Positions 30,378-39,654 are shown, counted from the first letter of the stretch. The stretch is DNA of 64,000 bases from Tepidamorphaceae bacterium (GCA_028279445.1 JANQNT010000002.1:1-64000); one strand, 5' to 3'. A program made the numbers and translations. Notes: generated by a model from the letters alone, not told the origin.

Positions 30378-30733
30378 ATTCCGCTCACGACAGTTGCGCT
30401 GACGCTCACCGCCTCCGCGAGGGCGCGCTTCCGCGCGGACACGCGGTCGCGTGTCTGGGTTCGTTCCTCGCGCCGACGGAGTATTTGGCACCCAGGCGCA
30501 CGACCGTGCGCCCGGCCGGTCAGGCCGCCCCCGCGGAGCCGCGAGCGCAGCAAGCTGGCGTGAGCGGAATAAAGTCGACGCCGCGAGGCCCAAAAAGTGG
30601 GAACCGGTTTTCGGACAAGCCGAGCGGCCAGCAGGAAACAAACCGGCGAAGCCGGCAAGCGCGACAGCGCGTCGCCCGATCAGGGCGCCCCCGCGGAGAC
30701 GTTGCGCGTCAGCGCAACTGTCGTGAGCGGAAT
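30378..30733. repeat. mosaic palindromic repeat, copy C, with perfect terminal inverted repeats
   Basis: This element sits between the convergent SLC13 and L,D-transpeptidase genes. Its ends, 30378-30404 and 30707-30733, are perfect 27-bp inverted repeats (left end begins ATTCCGCTCACGACAG). An internal end, CTGGCGTGAGCGGAATAAAG, occurs near 30555-30574, so it looks like two adjacent units. Other modules are CCTCCGCGAGGGCGCGCTTC, GGCACCCAGGCGCACGACC, and the GTGGGAACCGGTTTTCGG / GACAAGCCGAGCGGCCAGCA block. No protein gene is apparent. Confidence 0.88.
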
Positions 30734-30739
30734 AAAGCC

Positions 30740-31906
30740 CTACCGCGTGCCCGCAGCGTCGCTGCGTTCGGCATGCGCCTTGGGCAGCGTGCGCGCATCG
30801 ACGGTGACGAACAGGTCGAACACCGCGAACGGATCGTTGCCGCCAGCCACTGGAGCGGGCTGCGGCGCGTAGCCGGTCACCGCCGTGGCAACCGGCGAAG
30901 CCTGCTGCGACCGGACCTGGCGCTGACCACCGCTCAGACCCGGCACGCGAAGCCGCGGCATCCGCGACAGCAATCCGCCGCTCTCGCCACCGCTGGCCGT
31001 GGCACCGCGCTGCGGCGCTGTGTCGCCAGCCTGTGCGATCTGCACGTCGGCCGACACGGGTGGGCCGCCAACGCCGGACTCAAGCCGCGCGATGGCAACC
31101 TGCATCGCCTTGTCGTCCTGCCTGGCCTTTTCGGCAACCGCCACACGGATCGCCTCGGGCACATCCAGCACCGGGCAGCGGGCGGAGGGGTCGAGATCGC
31201 CGTTGCTCGCGTTGAACACATAGCGCCGGTCACACACGCCGACCTGCGGCGCGGCGCGGGTCACCTCGAAGTGGTCGTTGCCTTCCTTGAGGTTGCGCCA
31301 GAACGCCTTGTTGGGATCGTTGCGGTGGCGGGCCAGGTTCTGCGGCGTCATGCGGAACGGATAGGCCTGCACCTGGAACGCCTTCTGGCCGCCGCGGAAA
31401 GCCTCGCGCGCCAGGGCGTAGATTTCCTCGATCTGCTCGTCTTCCATCGCATAGCAGCCCGCCGACTGGCAGTCGCCATGCACCATCAGGTGCGAGCCGG
31501 TGCGCGCATGCGCCCGGTCGAAGGTGTTCGGAAAGCCGAGATTGAACGACAGGTGATAGGACGAGTTGGGGTTCATGTTGGCCGGAGTGACCTGATAGAA
31601 GCCCTCCGGTGCCTGCCGGTCGCCTTCCTTGTGCTTGGGGCCAAGCTCGCCGGACCACTTGCAGATTTCGTAGGTCTTCAGCAGCGCATACTTGCCGCTG
31701 CCATCCTTCTTCCAGACCTCAAGCTCGGACTCTTCCTTGAAGATCCGCATCAGGATCGGATCGTCCTTGTCCATCCCGCGCAGGTCCATGTCGCGCTGGA
31801 TGGCGAAGCCGAGCGGCCTCTCATGCTTGGGAACGGGGCCGCTGCAGGCGGCGACAGCAAGCGCCATGCCGCACGCGGCGGCGGCGCCGAGGAGACGAGT
31901 ACGCAT
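30740..31906 (-). CDS. murein L,D-transpeptidase family lipoprotein (YafK-like)
   Basis: This 388-residue YkuD-fold enzyme is exported as a lipoprotein: the signal peptide ends in lipobox VAAC with C21. The catalytic motif HGDCQSAGCYAM places H143 and nucleophile C151 as in YafK-type murein L,D-transpeptidases, which form 3-3 cross-links or attach/detach lipoproteins. The C-terminal third (about 280-388) is low-complexity and proline/glycine-rich, outside the domain. The stop codon lies 7 bp from a mosaic repeat. The upstream 365 bp are gene-free. Confidence 0.9.
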   Translation of the reverse strand: MRTRLLGAAAACGMALAVAACSGPVPKHERPLGFAIQRDMDLRGMDKDDPILMRIFKEESELEVWKKDGSGKYALLKTYEICKWSGELGPKHKEGDRQAPEGFYQVTPANMNPNSSYHLSFNLGFPNTFDRAHARTGSHLMVHGDCQSAGCYAMEDEQIEEIYALAREAFRGGQKAFQVQAYPFRMTPQNLARHRNDPNKAFWRNLKEGNDHFEVTRAAPQVGVCDRRYVFNASNGDLDPSARCPVLDVPEAIRVAVAEKARQDDKAMQVAIARLESGVGGPPVSADVQIAQAGDTAPQRGATASGGESGGLLSRMPRLRVPGLSGGQRQVRSQQASPVATAVTGYAPQPAPVAGGNDPFAVFDLFVTVDARTLPKAHAERSDAAGTR

Positions 31907-32271
31907 TACACCACTACCTCACACTTTCCGCTGCGGCCGGCACCGGCAAACCTGCCGGCGGACCCGCGGTCACCGTAAGCAAACTCTTGCCGAACGGACT
32001 TAAGAAAGGGTTGCAACCTGATTCCCCGTCCCGCGTAGGCCGATGCGGCCTTTTCCTGCAAACCGCGCCAGGCGCCAAGTCCCTGAACGACGTCGCGTCG
32101 CGCCCCAATGCGTCGTCCGGCGGCACCTGCACAGTACCGTCGGCCGCAATTGCGGCGCGGCCATGGCACGGGCCCTGGCGACCGCCGCGCTGCACAATAG
32201 TCGTTTCGATGGGTGCGTGGCAAATCGCAGCACCCGCACGTTCGTGTGAGAGGGTTTCCGGGTTCATCTCT
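31907..32271. other. gene-free upstream region of the L,D-transpeptidase gene
   Basis: This 365-bp region lies between the transpeptidase start and repeat copy D. Open frames here have no family resemblance and no good ribosome site. I could not identify a clear promoter. Confidence 0.5.
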
Positions 32272-32583
32272 ATTTCGCTCACGGCAAGTCTCGCTATCGC
32301 TCCGGCCCTCGACTCGGGTCTCGGGCGTTCGGTCCTACGATTGGTCCACCGGACCAATCGTCGAGACGGACCTCACCCTCCGTGGGGGCGGCCTGACCGG
32401 CCGGGCGCGCAGTCGCACGCCTGGGTGCCCTAAACTCAGTCCGTGCAGGATGATGCCGCGAGGCCCGAAAAGTGGGAACCGGTTTTCGGACAAGCCGAGC
32501 GGCCAGCAAAAACGAGCGCCCTCGCGGAGCCGTGACCCCGGACGGCACGAAGTGCCCAATCCGGGGGAACTGGCGTGAGCGGT
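32272..32583. repeat. mosaic palindromic repeat, copy D (one module inverted)
   Basis: It begins ATTTCGCTCACGGCAAG and ends with CTGGCGTGAGCGG directly against the accA stop codon. It shares GTGCAGGATGATGCCGCGAG with copy A, and the GTGGGAACCGGTTTTCGG / CAAGCCGAGCGGCCAGCA block with copies A and C. The module that reads GGCACCCAGGCG... in copies B and C is present here in the opposite orientation (about 32380-32431). A hairpin ACGATTGGTCC/GGACCAATCGT (32337-32361) is private to this copy. Confidence 0.85.
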
Positions 32584-33537
32584 TTAAAGCACCGATCCGA
32601 TGGCGCGGAACTTGTCGTGGCGCGCCTTGCGGATATCTGCAGGTTCCATGCCGTCGAAATCAGCCAGCGCCGCGGCGACGGCGCTTTCCGCCGCCTCGAT
32701 GGTCGCCTCCGGATCGCGATGGGCACCGCCGAGCGGTTCCGGCACGATTCCATCGATGACGCCGAAGCCTTTCAGATCCTGCGCCGTCACCTTCATCGCG
32801 GTGGCGGCATCGGCGGCGCGACCCGAATCGCGCCACAGGATCGATGCGGACGCCTCCGGCGAGGCAACGGTGTAGATCGCGTGTTCCAGCATCAGCACCC
32901 GGTTGGTGCTGGCCAGTGCCACCGCGCCGCCCGAACCGCCCTCGCCGATCACCACGGCAACGTTGGGCACGCCGAGCGACAGGCACATCTGCGTGGAACG
33001 GGCAATGGCCTCGGCCTGGCCGCGCTCCTCGGCGCCGATACCCGGATACGCACCCGCGGTATCGACCAGGGCGATCACCGGCAGCGAAAACCGCTCCGCC
33101 AGTTCCATCAGCCGCACGGCCTTGCGGTAGCCTTCCGGTCGCGCCATGCCGAAGCTGTGCTTGAGCCGGCTTTCGGTGTCGTCGCCCTTCTCGTGGCCCA
33201 TCACCACCACCGGCCTGTCCTGGAAGCGGCCGAGCCCGCCGACGATGGCGTGGTCCTCGGCGAACTTCCGGTCGCCGGCCAGCGGCGTGAAGTCACGGAT
33301 CAGCGCATCGACATAGTGCTTGAAGTGCGGCCGCTGCGGATGGCGCGCCACCTGCGTCTTCTGCCAGGGCGTCAGCTTGCCGTAGATATCCTTGAGGGCC
33401 TGCGCGGCCTTGGCCTCGATGCGGGCGATCTCCTCGGAGATGCGCACCGCGTCGTCCTCGCCGCCCAGAGAACGCAACTCGGCGATCTTGCCTTCCAGAT
33501 CGGCAACCGGCTTCTCGAAGTCGAGATAGGCCTTCAT
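32584..33537 (-). CDS. accA: acetyl-CoA carboxylase carboxyltransferase subunit alpha
   Basis: This 317-residue subunit works with AccD to transfer the carboxyl group from carboxybiotin to acetyl-CoA, the committed step of fatty acid synthesis. Length and motifs match Acc[70 protein letters not shown] and the [15 protein letters not shown] block. ATG 33537 is where the family begins; it lacks a strong Shine-Dalgarno. It is downstream of xerD on the same strand, an arrangement usual in the order. Confidence 0.98.
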   Translation of the reverse strand: MKAYLDFEKPVADLEGKIAELRSLGGEDDAVRISEEIARIEAKAAQALKDIYGKLTPWQKTQVARHPQRPHFKHYVDALIRDFTPLAGDRKFAEDHAIVGGLGRFQDRPVVVMGHEKGDDTESRLKHSFGMARPEGYRKAVRLMELAERFSLPVIALVDTAGAYPGIGAEERGQAEAIARSTQMCLSLGVPNVAVVIGEGGSGGAVALASTNRVLMLEHAIYTVASPEASASILWRDSGRAADAATAMKVTAQDLKGFGVIDGIVPEPLGGAHRDPEATIEAAESAVAAALADFDGMEPADIRKARHDKFRAIGSVL

Positions 33538-33684
33538 GTCCGGATTATACCCACCCGCTCTGCCAGAGGATTGCCGCCGACCGGGGCTCGCAGAGGGCTG
33601 GCCGCAAGGCCGCCGGACACTGGCGCGCAGGGCTGCCGCTGTCAAGCATCGTCGGTGAGCAAATCCAACGGCTTAGCGGTATGG

Positions 33685-34626
33685 TTAGCGCCGCCCGCGC
33701 GATTGCCTGCGGCCGAGCGGATGATGCATCTCCACGGTTTCGCGCAGGCGTTCTTCCAGCACGTGGGTGTAAATCTGCGTCGTCGAGATATCCGCGTGGC
33801 CAAGCAGCTTCTGCAGCGCGCGCAAATCCGCGCCGCGCGCCAGCAGGTGGCTGGCGAAGGCATGGCGCAGCACATGCGGCGAAACCCGTGCGGGATCGAG
33901 ACCCACGGCGATGCACAGTGCCTTGAGATCGCGGGCGAATGCCTGCCTCGTCAGGTGTCCCGCCTTGCTGCTGGCGGGAAACAGGAAGCGGGACGGTGCG
34001 GTGTCCTTCAGGCTCGCCGTGTAATCGGCAATCGCCACCTTGGCGGGCGCCGACAGTGGAACGACACGCTCGCGGCCGCCCTTGCCGCGCACGCTCAGCA
34101 TGTCGCGCTTGCCGCCGGCCGCGCTTGCCGGCAGGGCGATCAGCTCCGAAACCCGCAGGCCCGTCGCATAGATCAGCTCCATCAGGCAGCGCATGCGCAG
34201 TGCCCGCCGGCCAGCCACCGTGCCGGGATCAGCCTCCGCAGCCGTCCGGGCCGCCGCATCCAGCAGCCGCTCCACCTCATCCTCGCTCAGGGTCTTCGGC
34301 AGGCTCGCCACCTGCCTTGGCGTATCGAGGCCCGAGGTGGGGTCGCTGTCGCGAACGCCATCGCTCAACAGGAAGCGGAAGAACTGACGCAACGCGGAGA
34401 GCTTTCGCGCGGTGCTCGCCGGCGAAAGGCCCCGCGCGGCAAGCGCGCCCATGTAGTCCGATACGTCCCGCTCGCCGAGCGATTCAAGTGAATGTCCCCG
34501 CGCACCTGCATGCGCGGCAAAGTCCTCAAGATCGCGGCGATAGGCGGCCAGCGTGTTCTTGGCCGCGTTGCGTTCCGCGCTCAGCATTTCCAGAAAGGCT
34601 TCGATCAGCAGTGCCGGCGATGCCAT
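33685..34626 (-). CDS. xerD: site-specific tyrosine recombinase XerD
   Basis: This 313-residue tyrosine recombinase resolves chromosome dimers at dif together with XerC. All catalytic residues are visible: R158, K182, H251, R254, H277 and nucleophile Y286 (TQIYTH). An N-terminal SAM-like DNA-binding domain (about 1-95) precedes them. XerD rather than XerC is chosen from the accA neighbourhood, so that choice is inference. ATG 34626 is preferred over an upstream TTG. It begins 9 bp after the small membrane-protein gene. Confidence 0.93.
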   Translation of the reverse strand: MASPALLIEAFLEMLSAERNAAKNTLAAYRRDLEDFAAHAGARGHSLESLGERDVSDYMGALAARGLSPASTARKLSALRQFFRFLLSDGVRDSDPTSGLDTPRQVASLPKTLSEDEVERLLDAAARTAAEADPGTVAGRRALRMRCLMELIYATGLRVSELIALPASAAGGKRDMLSVRGKGGRERVVPLSAPAKVAIADYTASLKDTAPSRFLFPASSKAGHLTRQAFARDLKALCIAVGLDPARVSPHVLRHAFASHLLARGADLRALQKLLGHADISTTQIYTHVLEERLRETVEMHHPLGRRQSRGRR

Positions 34627-34635
34627 TGTCGGCAA

Positions 34636-34782
34636 CTAGTCTGTCCGCACGTCGTCGAGGCGCACGCGTTCGGAGATTTCGGACGGTTCGTTTTCCACGA
34701 AGCTGACCAGCGCGAACATGCCGCCATAGACGACCCCGGCGAGAACCGCCAGCACCACGACCAGCCTGATGAGTGTCGGCAT
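34636..34782 (-). CDS. small single-span membrane protein
   Basis: This 48-residue protein has an N-terminal membrane helix (about 4-30, IRLVVVLAVLAGVVYGGMFALVSF) and a short charged tail (VENEPSEISERVRLDD). GGATAG stands just upstream of ATG 34782. Similar tiny proteins occur next to xerD in other Hyphomicrobiales, which supports it being real. The function is unknown. Its stop codon is 9 bp from the xerD start, so the two are probably co-translated. Confidence 0.75.
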   Translation of the reverse strand: MPTLIRLVVVLAVLAGVVYGGMFALVSFVENEPSEISERVRLDDVRTD

Positions 34783-34949
34783 TGCTATCCGGTTTCCATT
34801 CGCCTGGGCCCCTGCCGAGTAGAAACACGCCGACTGACGCAACGCAAGGGCGGTCCCGGCGCGGACGCCGGCGCTTGTGTTCCGCCCCGTCGGCAAGTAC
34901 CAAGTGGCCGCCGGCGCGAGGCCGGCCAGACTGGAAGGAACCGCGCGAC

Positions 34950-35576
34950 GTGTCGGCGCAAACCATGGAATCGCAGCCGCCCGAAGCGGCCACCGATGCC
35001 GATATCGCCCGTGTGCGCAGCCTGCTTGGCGAGCGCTCGGTGGTGCTGACCGGCATGATGGGCGCCGGCAAGAGCAGCGTCGGGCGGCGTCTGGCGCAGC
35101 GTCTGGATCTGCCGTTCACCGACGCCGACCAGGAAATCGAACTGGCCGCCGGCCGCACCATCGCGGAGATTTTCGCCGATCATGGCGAAACCTATTTCCG
35201 CGACGGCGAGCGCCGCGTCATCGCCCGTCTGCTGGGCGATGGCCCCCAGGTCCTGGCCACCGGCGGCGGCGCGGTGATGAACGCCGAGACCCGCGCGGCG
35301 ATCCTCGACAAGGGGATTTCCGTCTGGCTCAAGGCGGCTCTTCCGGTGCTGATGAAGCGGGTGCGCCGGCGCGCAACGCGGCCGCTGTTGCAGACCGACG
35401 ATCCCGAAGCGGTGATGCGCAACCTGCTGGCGGAGCGCGAACCGGTCTACGCCACCGCCGAGATCACCGTGGAATCACGCAACGCGCCACATGCGGTGGT
35501 GGTCGACGAGATCATCGCCGCGCTGGACACACGCCTGCGCAGCGGCCGCACCGCACCGTCCGCAGATCAGTCGTGA
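34950..35576 (+). CDS. aroK: shikimate kinase
   Basis: This 208-residue shikimate kinase (step 5 of the shikimate pathway) has P-loop GMMGAGKS (35-42), the DADQEIE motif, FRDGERRVI, GGGAVMN and the lid region RRRATRPLLQTDD. GTG 34950 is favoured because GGAAGGAA lies 9 nt upstream; an in-frame ATG at 34965 has no such site. aroB follows with 5 bp between stop and start codons, and the two form a classic operon. Confidence 0.95.
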   Translation: MSAQTMESQPPEAATDADIARVRSLLGERSVVLTGMMGAGKSSVGRRLAQRLDLPFTDADQEIELAAGRTIAEIFADHGETYFRDGERRVIARLLGDGPQVLATGGGAVMNAETRAAILDKGISVWLKAALPVLMKRVRRRATRPLLQTDDPEAVMRNLLAEREPVYATAEITVESRNAPHAVVVDEIIAALDTRLRSGRTAPSADQS

Positions 35577-35581
35577 ACGCC

Positions 35582-36727
35582 ATGCGCGAACCAGCCGACG
35601 CCTCCGGCCAGGCTCCGCGCATCGTGCGTGTGCCGCTTGGCGAGCGCAGCTATGATGTGGTGATCGGGCGCGGCCTGCTGGAAACGGCGGGCGAGCGCAT
35701 CGCCGCGCTGGCACCGGGCGCGCGGGCGGCCATCGTCGCCGACGAAACCGTTTTCGCGCTGCACGGCCCCGCCCTGAAGCAGAGCCTTGAAGCCACCGGC
35801 ATCGGGCACGTCACTGTCGGCGTGCCGGCCGGCGAGGCGAGCAAGTGCTTCGCCGAACTGGAGCGGGTAACGAACGCGCTGCTCGACGCGCGCATCGAGC
35901 GCGGCGACATCGTCATCGCGCTGGGCGGGGGCGTCACCGGCGATCTGGCCGGCTTCGCAGCGGCGATCCTGCGCCGGGGCGTACGCTTCGTGCAGGTGCC
36001 CACCTCGCTGCTGGCGCAGGTGGATTCCTCGATCGGCGGCAAGACCGGCATCGACACGTCCCACGGCAAAAACCTCATCGGCGCCTTCCACCAGCCGTCG
36101 CTGGTGCTCGCCGACACGAGCCTGCTGGATACGCTGCCGGAGCGACAACTCAAGGCCGGCTACGCCGAAATCGCCAAATACGCGCTGTTGCGGGACACGG
36201 ACTTCTTCACCTGGCTGGAGAGCAACGCGGCCGCCCTGTTTGCCGGCAACGCCGGGGTGCGCGCTCAAGCCATCGCCACCGCCTGCCAGGGCAAGGCCGA
36301 CATCGTGGCGGAAGACGAACGCGAGGCGGGCGTGCGCGCCCTGCTCAATCTCGGCCACACCTTCGGCCACGCGCTGGAGGCGGCCACCGGCTATGGCGAC
36401 CGGCTGCTGCACGGCGAGGCGATTTCCATCGGCATGGCGCTCGCCTTCGCCTATTCCGTCGAACATGGTGAATGCCCGCAAGAGGATGCCGGGCGCGCCA
36501 CCGCGCATCTGGCATCGGTCGGCCTGCCGACGGCGCTTTCGCAAGTTTCGGGCGACATTCCCGACGCGGCCGGCCTGGTCGAGCTGATGGGCCAGGACAA
36601 GAAGGTGACGCGCGGCGCGCTGACCCTGATCCTTGCCCATCGCATCGGCGAGGCTTATGTGGCACCTGATATCGACCGCGCGATGCTGACGCGGTTTCTT
36701 GAAGGCAAACTGGCCGGCAAGGCATAA
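35582..36727 (+). CDS. aroB: 3-dehydroquinate synthase
   Basis: This 381-residue enzyme catalyses the second shikimate step, DAHP to 3-dehydroquinate, with NAD and a divalent metal. Motifs seen are ALGGGVTGDLAGFAAA, QVPTSLLAQVDSSIGGKTGID, GKNLIGAFHQP, and the metal ligands in LNLGHTFGHALE and HGEAISIGM. ATG 35582 is used; a GTG at 35573, overlapping the aroK stop codon, would add three residues. The gene depends on aroK for transcription. Confidence 0.97.
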   Translation: MREPADASGQAPRIVRVPLGERSYDVVIGRGLLETAGERIAALAPGARAAIVADETVFALHGPALKQSLEATGIGHVTVGVPAGEASKCFAELERVTNALLDARIERGDIVIALGGGVTGDLAGFAAAILRRGVRFVQVPTSLLAQVDSSIGGKTGIDTSHGKNLIGAFHQPSLVLADTSLLDTLPERQLKAGYAEIAKYALLRDTDFFTWLESNAAALFAGNAGVRAQAIATACQGKADIVAEDEREAGVRALLNLGHTFGHALEAATGYGDRLLHGEAISIGMALAFAYSVEHGECPQEDAGRATAHLASVGLPTALSQVSGDIPDAAGLVELMGQDKKVTRGALTLILAHRIGEAYVAPDIDRAMLTRFLEGKLAGKA

Positions 36728-36778
36728 TTACTTGATCCGGCAACCGCCGGTGACACCTGTTCCACCGGCCACACGAAC

Positions 36779-38077
36779 ATGACCACGACCCTCGTCCTGA
36801 CCGTCCTCGCCATTCTGGTGTTGATCGTCCTGTCCGGTTTCTTTTCCGGCTCCGAGACCGCGGTGACCGCGGCCTCGCGCGCCCGCATGCACGCGCTGGA
36901 GCGCAAGGGCGAGCAGCGCGCCGGCATCGTCAACAAGCTGATCGCCGCGCGTGAGCGCCTCATCGGCGCGCTGCTGCTCGGCAACAACCTGGTCAACATC
37001 CTGGCCTCGGCGCTGGCCACCAGTCTCTTCGTGAGCATGTTCGGCGATGCCGGCGTGGCGGTGGCCACGCTGGTGATGACCGCCCTTGTGCTGATCTTCG
37101 CCGAGGTGCTGCCGAAGACCTTCGCCATCAACAACGCCGACCGCATGGCGCTCGCCGTGGCGCCGATCCTGCGCGTCGTCGTGCAGATATTCGCACCCGT
37201 CTCGCTCGCCGTGCAGGCAATCGTACGCGGCATCCTGCGCATGGCTGGCGTCAAGGTCGACGGCAGCGCCGACGAGACCAGCGCGCATGAGGAGATCCGC
37301 GGCGCCATCGAACTGCACGCCGAGGAAGGCGCCGTCGTCAAGGAACACCGGCACATGCTCGGCGGCGTGCTCGATCTGTCGGACCTCGAGGTGTCCGACG
37401 TCATGGTCCATCGCACCGACATGGAGGCGCTCAATGCCGACGATGCGCCGGCACGGATCGTCGACCAGGCATTGGCCAGTGCCTACACGCGCCTGCCGCT
37501 GTGGCGCGAGACCAGCGACAACATCGTCGGCATCCTGCACGTCAAGAACCTGCTGCGCGCCATGCAGGCGTCCGACGGCAAGGGCGACAACATCGACGTG
37601 GTCGGTCTGGCCGCACCGCCCTGGTTCGTGCCCGATACCACGTCGCTGCAGGATCAGCTTGGCGCGTTCCTCAAGCGGCGCGCCCATTTCGCCATGGTCG
37701 TCGACGAGTACGGCGAGGTGATGGGGCTGATCACCCTGGAGGACATCCTCGAGGAGATCGTCGGCGACATCGCCGACGAGCACGATATCGATCTGGCCGG
37801 CGTGCGCCCGCAGCCCGATGGATCGGTGCAGGCCGACGGATCTGTGCCGATCCGCGATCTCAACCGGGCGATGGACTGGTCGCTGCCCGATGACGAGGCC
37901 ACCACCATCGCCGGTCTGGTCATCCACGAGGCCCAGTTGATCCCGGAGCCCGGCCAGGCGTTCACGTTCCACGGCTTCCGTTTCGTGGTCACCGATCGCG
38001 AACGCAACCGCATCACCGGCCTGAAGATCAGCCCGACACGCGGGGCGGCGGTGCGGCGCACGCAGGCGATCACCTGA
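36779..38077 (+). CDS. CNNM/CorC (HlyC) family transporter
   Basis: This 432-residue inner-membrane protein has a DUF21/CNNM domain (1-150) with the SGFFSGSETAVTAASRARMHALE signature and three to four membrane spans. A pair of CBS domains (about 195-330, including EYGEVMGLITLEDILEEIVG) and a C-terminal CorC_HlyC domain (about 345-425) follow. Such proteins are linked to magnesium/cobalt efflux and are not true hemolysins. It follows aroB by 51 bp and is probably in the same transcript. Confidence 0.93.
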   Translation: MTTTLVLTVLAILVLIVLSGFFSGSETAVTAASRARMHALERKGEQRAGIVNKLIAARERLIGALLLGNNLVNILASALATSLFVSMFGDAGVAVATLVMTALVLIFAEVLPKTFAINNADRMALAVAPILRVVVQIFAPVSLAVQAIVRGILRMAGVKVDGSADETSAHEEIRGAIELHAEEGAVVKEHRHMLGGVLDLSDLEVSDVMVHRTDMEALNADDAPARIVDQALASAYTRLPLWRETSDNIVGILHVKNLLRAMQASDGKGDNIDVVGLAAPPWFVPDTTSLQDQLGAFLKRRAHFAMVVDEYGEVMGLITLEDILEEIVGDIADEHDIDLAGVRPQPDGSVQADGSVPIRDLNRAMDWSLPDDEATTIAGLVIHEAQLIPEPGQAFTFHGFRFVVTDRERNRITGLKISPTRGAAVRRTQAIT

Positions 38078-38209
38078 TTGTTCCATTTACAGGAACGATA
38101 TTTCGCGAAATTCCGTCTACTGACCGCGTATCGCAAACGACATCTTCCGTTGCGTGACACCCGCCGGAGCGACCACCAGGCGCCGCCCGGCCAGCAAACG
38201 GAGATGACA

Positions 38210-38653
38210 ATGACGGATCAAACGCTCGCCCCCTACGGCGCCCTCGTACTGCGCGTATCGCTCGGCATCATGTTCCTCGCCCACGGCCTGTTGAAGGTGT
38301 TCGTGTTCACCATCCCCGGCACCGTCGGCTTCTTCGCCAGCCTCGGGCTGCCGACCGTGGCCGCCTACGCGACCATTGCCGCGGAAGTGCTGGGAGGTAT
38401 CGCGCTGATTGCCGGTGTCGCGCCGCGTATTGTCGCGGCAGCGCTGATCCCGGTGCTTGTCGGCGCCACGCTGGTGCATGTGCCGAACGGCTGGCTGTTC
38501 TCGGCAGAGAACGGTGGCTGGGAATACCCCGCCTTCCTGGTCGCCGCCTCGCTCGTGCAAGTGCTGATCGGCGACGGCGCCTTCGCCGCGCTGCGCTCCG
38601 ATCGCCTGCTCGCCAGGTTCGGTGTCGGTCAACGCGATCGGGTGCACGCCTGA
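38210..38653 (+). CDS. DoxX family membrane protein
   Basis: This small four-helix membrane protein of 147 residues belongs to the DoxX/SURF4 family. Features are LRVSLGIMFLAHGLLKVFVF, the LPTVAAYATIAAEVLGGIALI helix and VPNGWLFSAENGGWEYPAFL before the last span. The role is uncertain; members are tied to thiosulfate oxidation or respiratory redox balance. Two ATGs lie six bases apart. ATG 38210 has GGAG at proper spacing, whereas ATG 38204 adds two residues. It converges on the BolA gene with 6 bp between them. Confidence 0.88.
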   Translation: MTDQTLAPYGALVLRVSLGIMFLAHGLLKVFVFTIPGTVGFFASLGLPTVAAYATIAAEVLGGIALIAGVAPRIVAAALIPVLVGATLVHVPNGWLFSAENGGWEYPAFLVAASLVQVLIGDGAFAALRSDRLLARFGVGQRDRVHA

Positions 38654-38659
38654 GCGCGG

Positions 38660-38926
38660 CTAACCGGAACCTTCCGCGCTGATCGCCAGGGCGTGGACGG
38701 GATTGTTCATCAGATCATCGAGGGCCGCGTTGACCATCCTGTGACGGTCGATGCGGCTCTTGCCGTTGAAGGCATCGGACCGGATTTTCACCCGGAAATG
38801 GGTTTCGCCGCCTTCGCGCCAGCCGCTGTGACCTTCATGCAGGTGGGATTCATCCTCCACGCTGAGGTCGTCCGGCGCGAAGGTTTCCCTCAGCCGCGCC
38901 TCGATCGTCTTGCGAACACCTGCCAT
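38660..38926 (-). CDS. BolA family protein
   Basis: This 88-residue BolA/YrbA-like protein of the KH-like fold has the conserved FKVKIRSDAF-type strand (FRVKIRSDAFNGKSRIDRHRMVNAALDD) ending in the family RHR motif and a final HALAI strand. BolA proteins partner monothiol glutaredoxins in iron-sulfur and iron regulation. ATG 38926 is where the family starts and has GGTGGGA close by. It is divergent from the J-domain protein gene, 125 bp apart. Confidence 0.9.
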   Translation of the reverse strand: MAGVRKTIEARLRETFAPDDLSVEDESHLHEGHSGWREGGETHFRVKIRSDAFNGKSRIDRHRMVNAALDDLMNNPVHALAISAEGSG

Positions 38927-39051
38927 TCCCACCACCGTCCATTGCCGCCGTTGTTTTGTCGCACCGGGCGCGCTCCACCGCTTACACATAACGCCCATGC
39001 GACCACCTGCCAGCCTTGTATGCGCACGCGCGCCTACCCATAATCCCGCCG

Positions 39052-39654
39052 ATGAATCGCCAATCGAAATGGTTCGATAATATCAGCGCCAAGTCGGCGA
39101 AGGCCGGGCGCAGGCGCGCGGCTGCCGACGACGTGCAGCCGTGCCAGCACCCCGGCTGCGACGCGCCGGGCACCCACAAGGCGCCCAAGGGGCGTGGCCG
39201 CGAGGGCGAGTTCTACACCTTCTGTATCGACCACGTGCGCGAATACAACAAGTCCTACAACTACTTCAACGGCATGGCGCCAGAGGACGTGGTCGCCTAT
39301 CAGCGCGATTCCCAGACCGGCCACCGCCCCACCTGGAAGCTCGGTCAGAACGCCGGCAAGCGCCGCAAGAAGGGCACCGCGCACATCGACGATCCCTTCG
39401 ACGTCTTCCCCGAGGAAGCAGCCGCTTCGGCCAGCGCCCGGCGGCCACGCCGCACTGTGCTGGCCTCGCACCGTCACGCCTTCGAGACGCTCGATCTGGA
39501 CGAGGCCGCGGAACGGCAGGAAATCCGTGCCCGCTTCAAGGCACTTGTGAAACGACACCATCCCGATGTTAATGGCGGCGACAGATCAAGCGAGCACCGG
39601 CTGCGGGAGATCATCCAGGCCTATAACACGCTGAAGTCCGCCGGATTCTGCTGA
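39052..39654 (+). CDS. J-domain (DnaJ-like) protein
   Basis: This 200-residue protein has the J domain at its C-terminus (about 140-200), with the DnaK-activating tripeptide HPD at 170-172 (KRHHPDVNGG). The N-terminal part contains CQHPGCDAPGTHKAPK and FCIDHVREYNKSYNYF, a possible zinc-binding stretch conserved in alphaproteobacterial relatives. It is probably a specialised DnaK co-chaperone; the client is unknown. The position next to cobS and a BolA gene is typical for Hyphomicrobiales. Confidence 0.92.
   Translation: MNRQSKWFDNISAKSAKAGRRRAAADDVQPCQHPGCDAPGTHKAPKGRGREGEFYTFCIDHVREYNKSYNYFNGMAPEDVVAYQRDSQTGHRPTWKLGQNAGKRRKKGTAHIDDPFDVFPEEAAASASARRPRRTVLASHRHAFETLDLDEAAERQEIRARFKALVKRHHPDVNGGDRSSEHRLREIIQAYNTLKSAGFC

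Noticed and set aside
30485..31978. 497-codon plus-strand frame beginning in repeat copy C
   Set aside because: It runs through the palindromic repeat and antisense to the L,D-transpeptidase gene. Arg/Pro-rich peptides from these repeats are a common source of false gene calls.
33538..33560. TATAAT just upstream of accA as its promoter
   Set aside because: The -10-like sequence is only 8 nt from the ATG and has no -35 partner, so it would imply a leaderless transcript; too weak to call.
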